NCBI RefSeq assembly: GCF_000350225.1
Contig: NW_005179105.1
Span: 52,782 to 116,781, forward strand
Direction of reading: 5' to 3'
DNA: 64,000 bases
Source: Chondrus crispus
Lineage: Eukaryota > Rhodophyta > Florideophyceae > Gigartinales > Gigartinaceae
Each line of letters starts with the position of its first letter. Position 1 is the stretch's first letter. Below are positions 62,824 through 64,000 of the stretch, piece after piece. The position numbers and the translations under genes were made by a program. The notes under the pieces are model-generated. The model searched no databases. It worked only from the letters and a program-made list of their open reading frames with translations, and was not told the origin of the DNA.

Positions 62824-63082
62824 CCCTACTGTAGGCGTTCGTAGGGCACCCGCAGTGTGATCTGGGGACTAGGGGTGCAATCGTAGTATTTACCTAGTAT
62901 TTACGTAGTGTGTATGTAACAGTAGGTACAGCAGGGCGGAAATCTGGGTCAACCGCGCAGTGCTGTCGTATCACATGCGGAGTGCCACCGCAGTAGCATC
63001 CCCCCGCCGTTTCTTGTGCGGAGTGCCACCGGAGTGGCCTTCCCTCATCTCGTCATAGCTCGTCGAATTTCGCAAGTCGGGT

Positions 63083-63330
63083 GCCGTTATTCTTCGTCTG
63101 CAAGAAGCCCACTCGCTGGTCCGCCGCGATCCGAAGAGCGCCGTCAGCTGGAAGGCCGTCAGCTAATACTACTTCGCGTGCGGCAAGACCGAGGTCGCGC
63201 GCCGGTTTCTAAACAAGGCTACCACGCTGGAGGCAGGCTTGGCTCCCGCGTGCGTCGCCGTTGGACATGCGTTCGGCCTCGACCTCGATGTTTCATTCAG
63301 CCGCGACGCGCCCTCGTGCGCGGCACGCTC
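63083..63330 (+). pseudogene. APC/C subunit CDC16 (APC6), TPR fragment
   Basis: CDC16 is a TPR scaffold subunit of the anaphase-promoting complex. The plus strand reads EAHSLVRRDPKSAVSWKAVS, a TAA stop (63164-63166) where the family has a small residue, then YYFACGKTEVARRFLNKATT and LEAGLAPACVAVGHAFGLD. The family pattern 'AH.LV...P....SW.AVGCYY........AR.YL.KAT.L......AW...GH.FA' is matched closely, with Trp to Cys in the last repeat. Only about 80 codons remain. No start, and the sequence on both sides is unrelated. Confidence 0.82.
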
Positions 63331-63377
63331 GCCGTCCTCGCCCTAGCAAGCCTACCGCAGGGCCTCCGTAGTGTGTA

Positions 63378-64000
63378 ATTCGTAGGAGGACCGTAAGGTG
63401 ATCGCAGTGTGAATGGAGTACAGTACTACCGCCACGTGTGAGCTACGACTGTACCACCACCACCCTACGGATATGCTGCGGGTGTACTGCAAACGCATTA
63501 CACTGCACTGCGGACGCCCTACAAATGAGACACTCATGCCGGCCAGAAACACTGTTTCTGCAGGACCAGTAGTTTCATACGAATTGCTCAATTTGAGCAA
63601 ATAATTCGCCATACATGCCGTTCGTGCAATGTCCAAGTGTTTACCAGCTATGAGGCCCACATTTACGTCGCATATGCGACACGTAAATTTCTACAATACG
63701 TTTGCAGCGATACACTTTTCCTTCCCAGTGATTCGGTTCTCGGAATCTCTCAGGAATCCATTTTCCGTAATTCACTTCTCTCTATGGGTGCGCTGAGGAG
63801 GGGTGGATGGTTCGGGGGTCAGGTCAGTCGAGGAGCCCGATCTCGTCCGCGGCGTTGGTAGTCGTGCAAGCGTCGAGCCCGTCGCGGCGCGCCCTCCTTG
63901 TCGCGCCGATTGGCGCCGGCCGCGCCGCGCCCGAGCGCCACCAGCGGCCCGACGGCCACCGCCACGCCCGCGCACGCGCCGGTGGAGCGCGCGGAGCGCT
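63378..64000. other. No gene recognised at the window end
   Basis: The last 230 bases are very GC-rich and open on the minus strand with an Arg/Gly/Ala-rich peptide, which may be the edge of a gene or only composition. Before that the sequence is of mixed composition with no motif. Confidence 0.35.

Noticed and set aside
1..64000. tRNA or rRNA genes
   Set aside because: Scanning by eye for TTCGANNC arms and rRNA landmarks gave nothing convincing; tRNAscan-SE would be decisive.

Overview
This is a eukaryotic nuclear contig, most likely from a red alga; a compact, intron-poor, repeat-rich florideophyte such as Chondrus would fit. Reasons: long open genes without introns; several proteins with plastid or thylakoid targeting peptides (lumenal FKBP with a twin-arginine motif, a NusG-type factor, a SufE-MnmA fusion) next to a nuclear RNA polymerase II factor (TFIIS); a secreted spondin/Hint protein; and heavy invasion by LTR, pogo/Tigger, PIF/Harbinger and LINE elements. 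A 100-N scaffold gap lies at 47758-47857. The species is an inference. I found no tRNA, rRNA or CRISPR array.

Layout. 1-0.3 kb: dead copia integrase. 0.8-1.8 kb: 219-bp satellite. 2.3-6.3 kb: two-ORF Plavaka/CACTA-like transposase. 7.0-9.1 kb: two converging decayed host genes (N-myristoyltransferase and ER HSP90/GRP94). 10.1-11.4 kb: spondin_N + Hint protein. 12.3-19.7 kb: three large unrecognised genes in a tight convergent/divergent block that fits between imperfect terminal inverted repeats, a candidate undescribed mobile element. 19.8-22.6 kb: LTR plus gag of a truncated retroelement. 22.6-24.2 kb: AT-rich, empty. 24.26-31.39 kb: pogo/Tigger element split by a PIF/Harbinger element that carries a Myb/SANT gene, a decayed NYN-nuclease gene and a DDE transposase. 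32.0-39.3 kb: the only clearly intact host island (FKBP, NusG-like, TFIIS, SufE-MnmA) as two divergent pairs. 39.49-46.90 kb: second pogo element, with a complete copia element inserted four bases inside its left terminus. 47-51.2 kb: decayed LINE. 51.2-57 kb: two candidate solo LTRs, one splitting an ORF, and a large gag-like gene. 57-64 kb: GC-rich, no intact gene, with relics of phosphofructokinase, a type II membrane glycosyltransferase-like protein and the APC/C subunit CDC16.

How the parts work together. The host island is mostly plastid gene expression and homeostasis: a NusG factor for plastid RNA polymerase, an enzyme for tRNA wobble thiolation fused to its sulfur-transfer partner, and a lumenal foldase; TFIIS serves nuclear RNA polymerase II. 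Nearly everything else is mobile DNA or host gene fragments. Three points deserve most attention: the 7.4-kb three-gene block at 12.3-19.7 kb, the datable nested insertions, and the repeated pattern of truncated, stop-riddled housekeeping genes.
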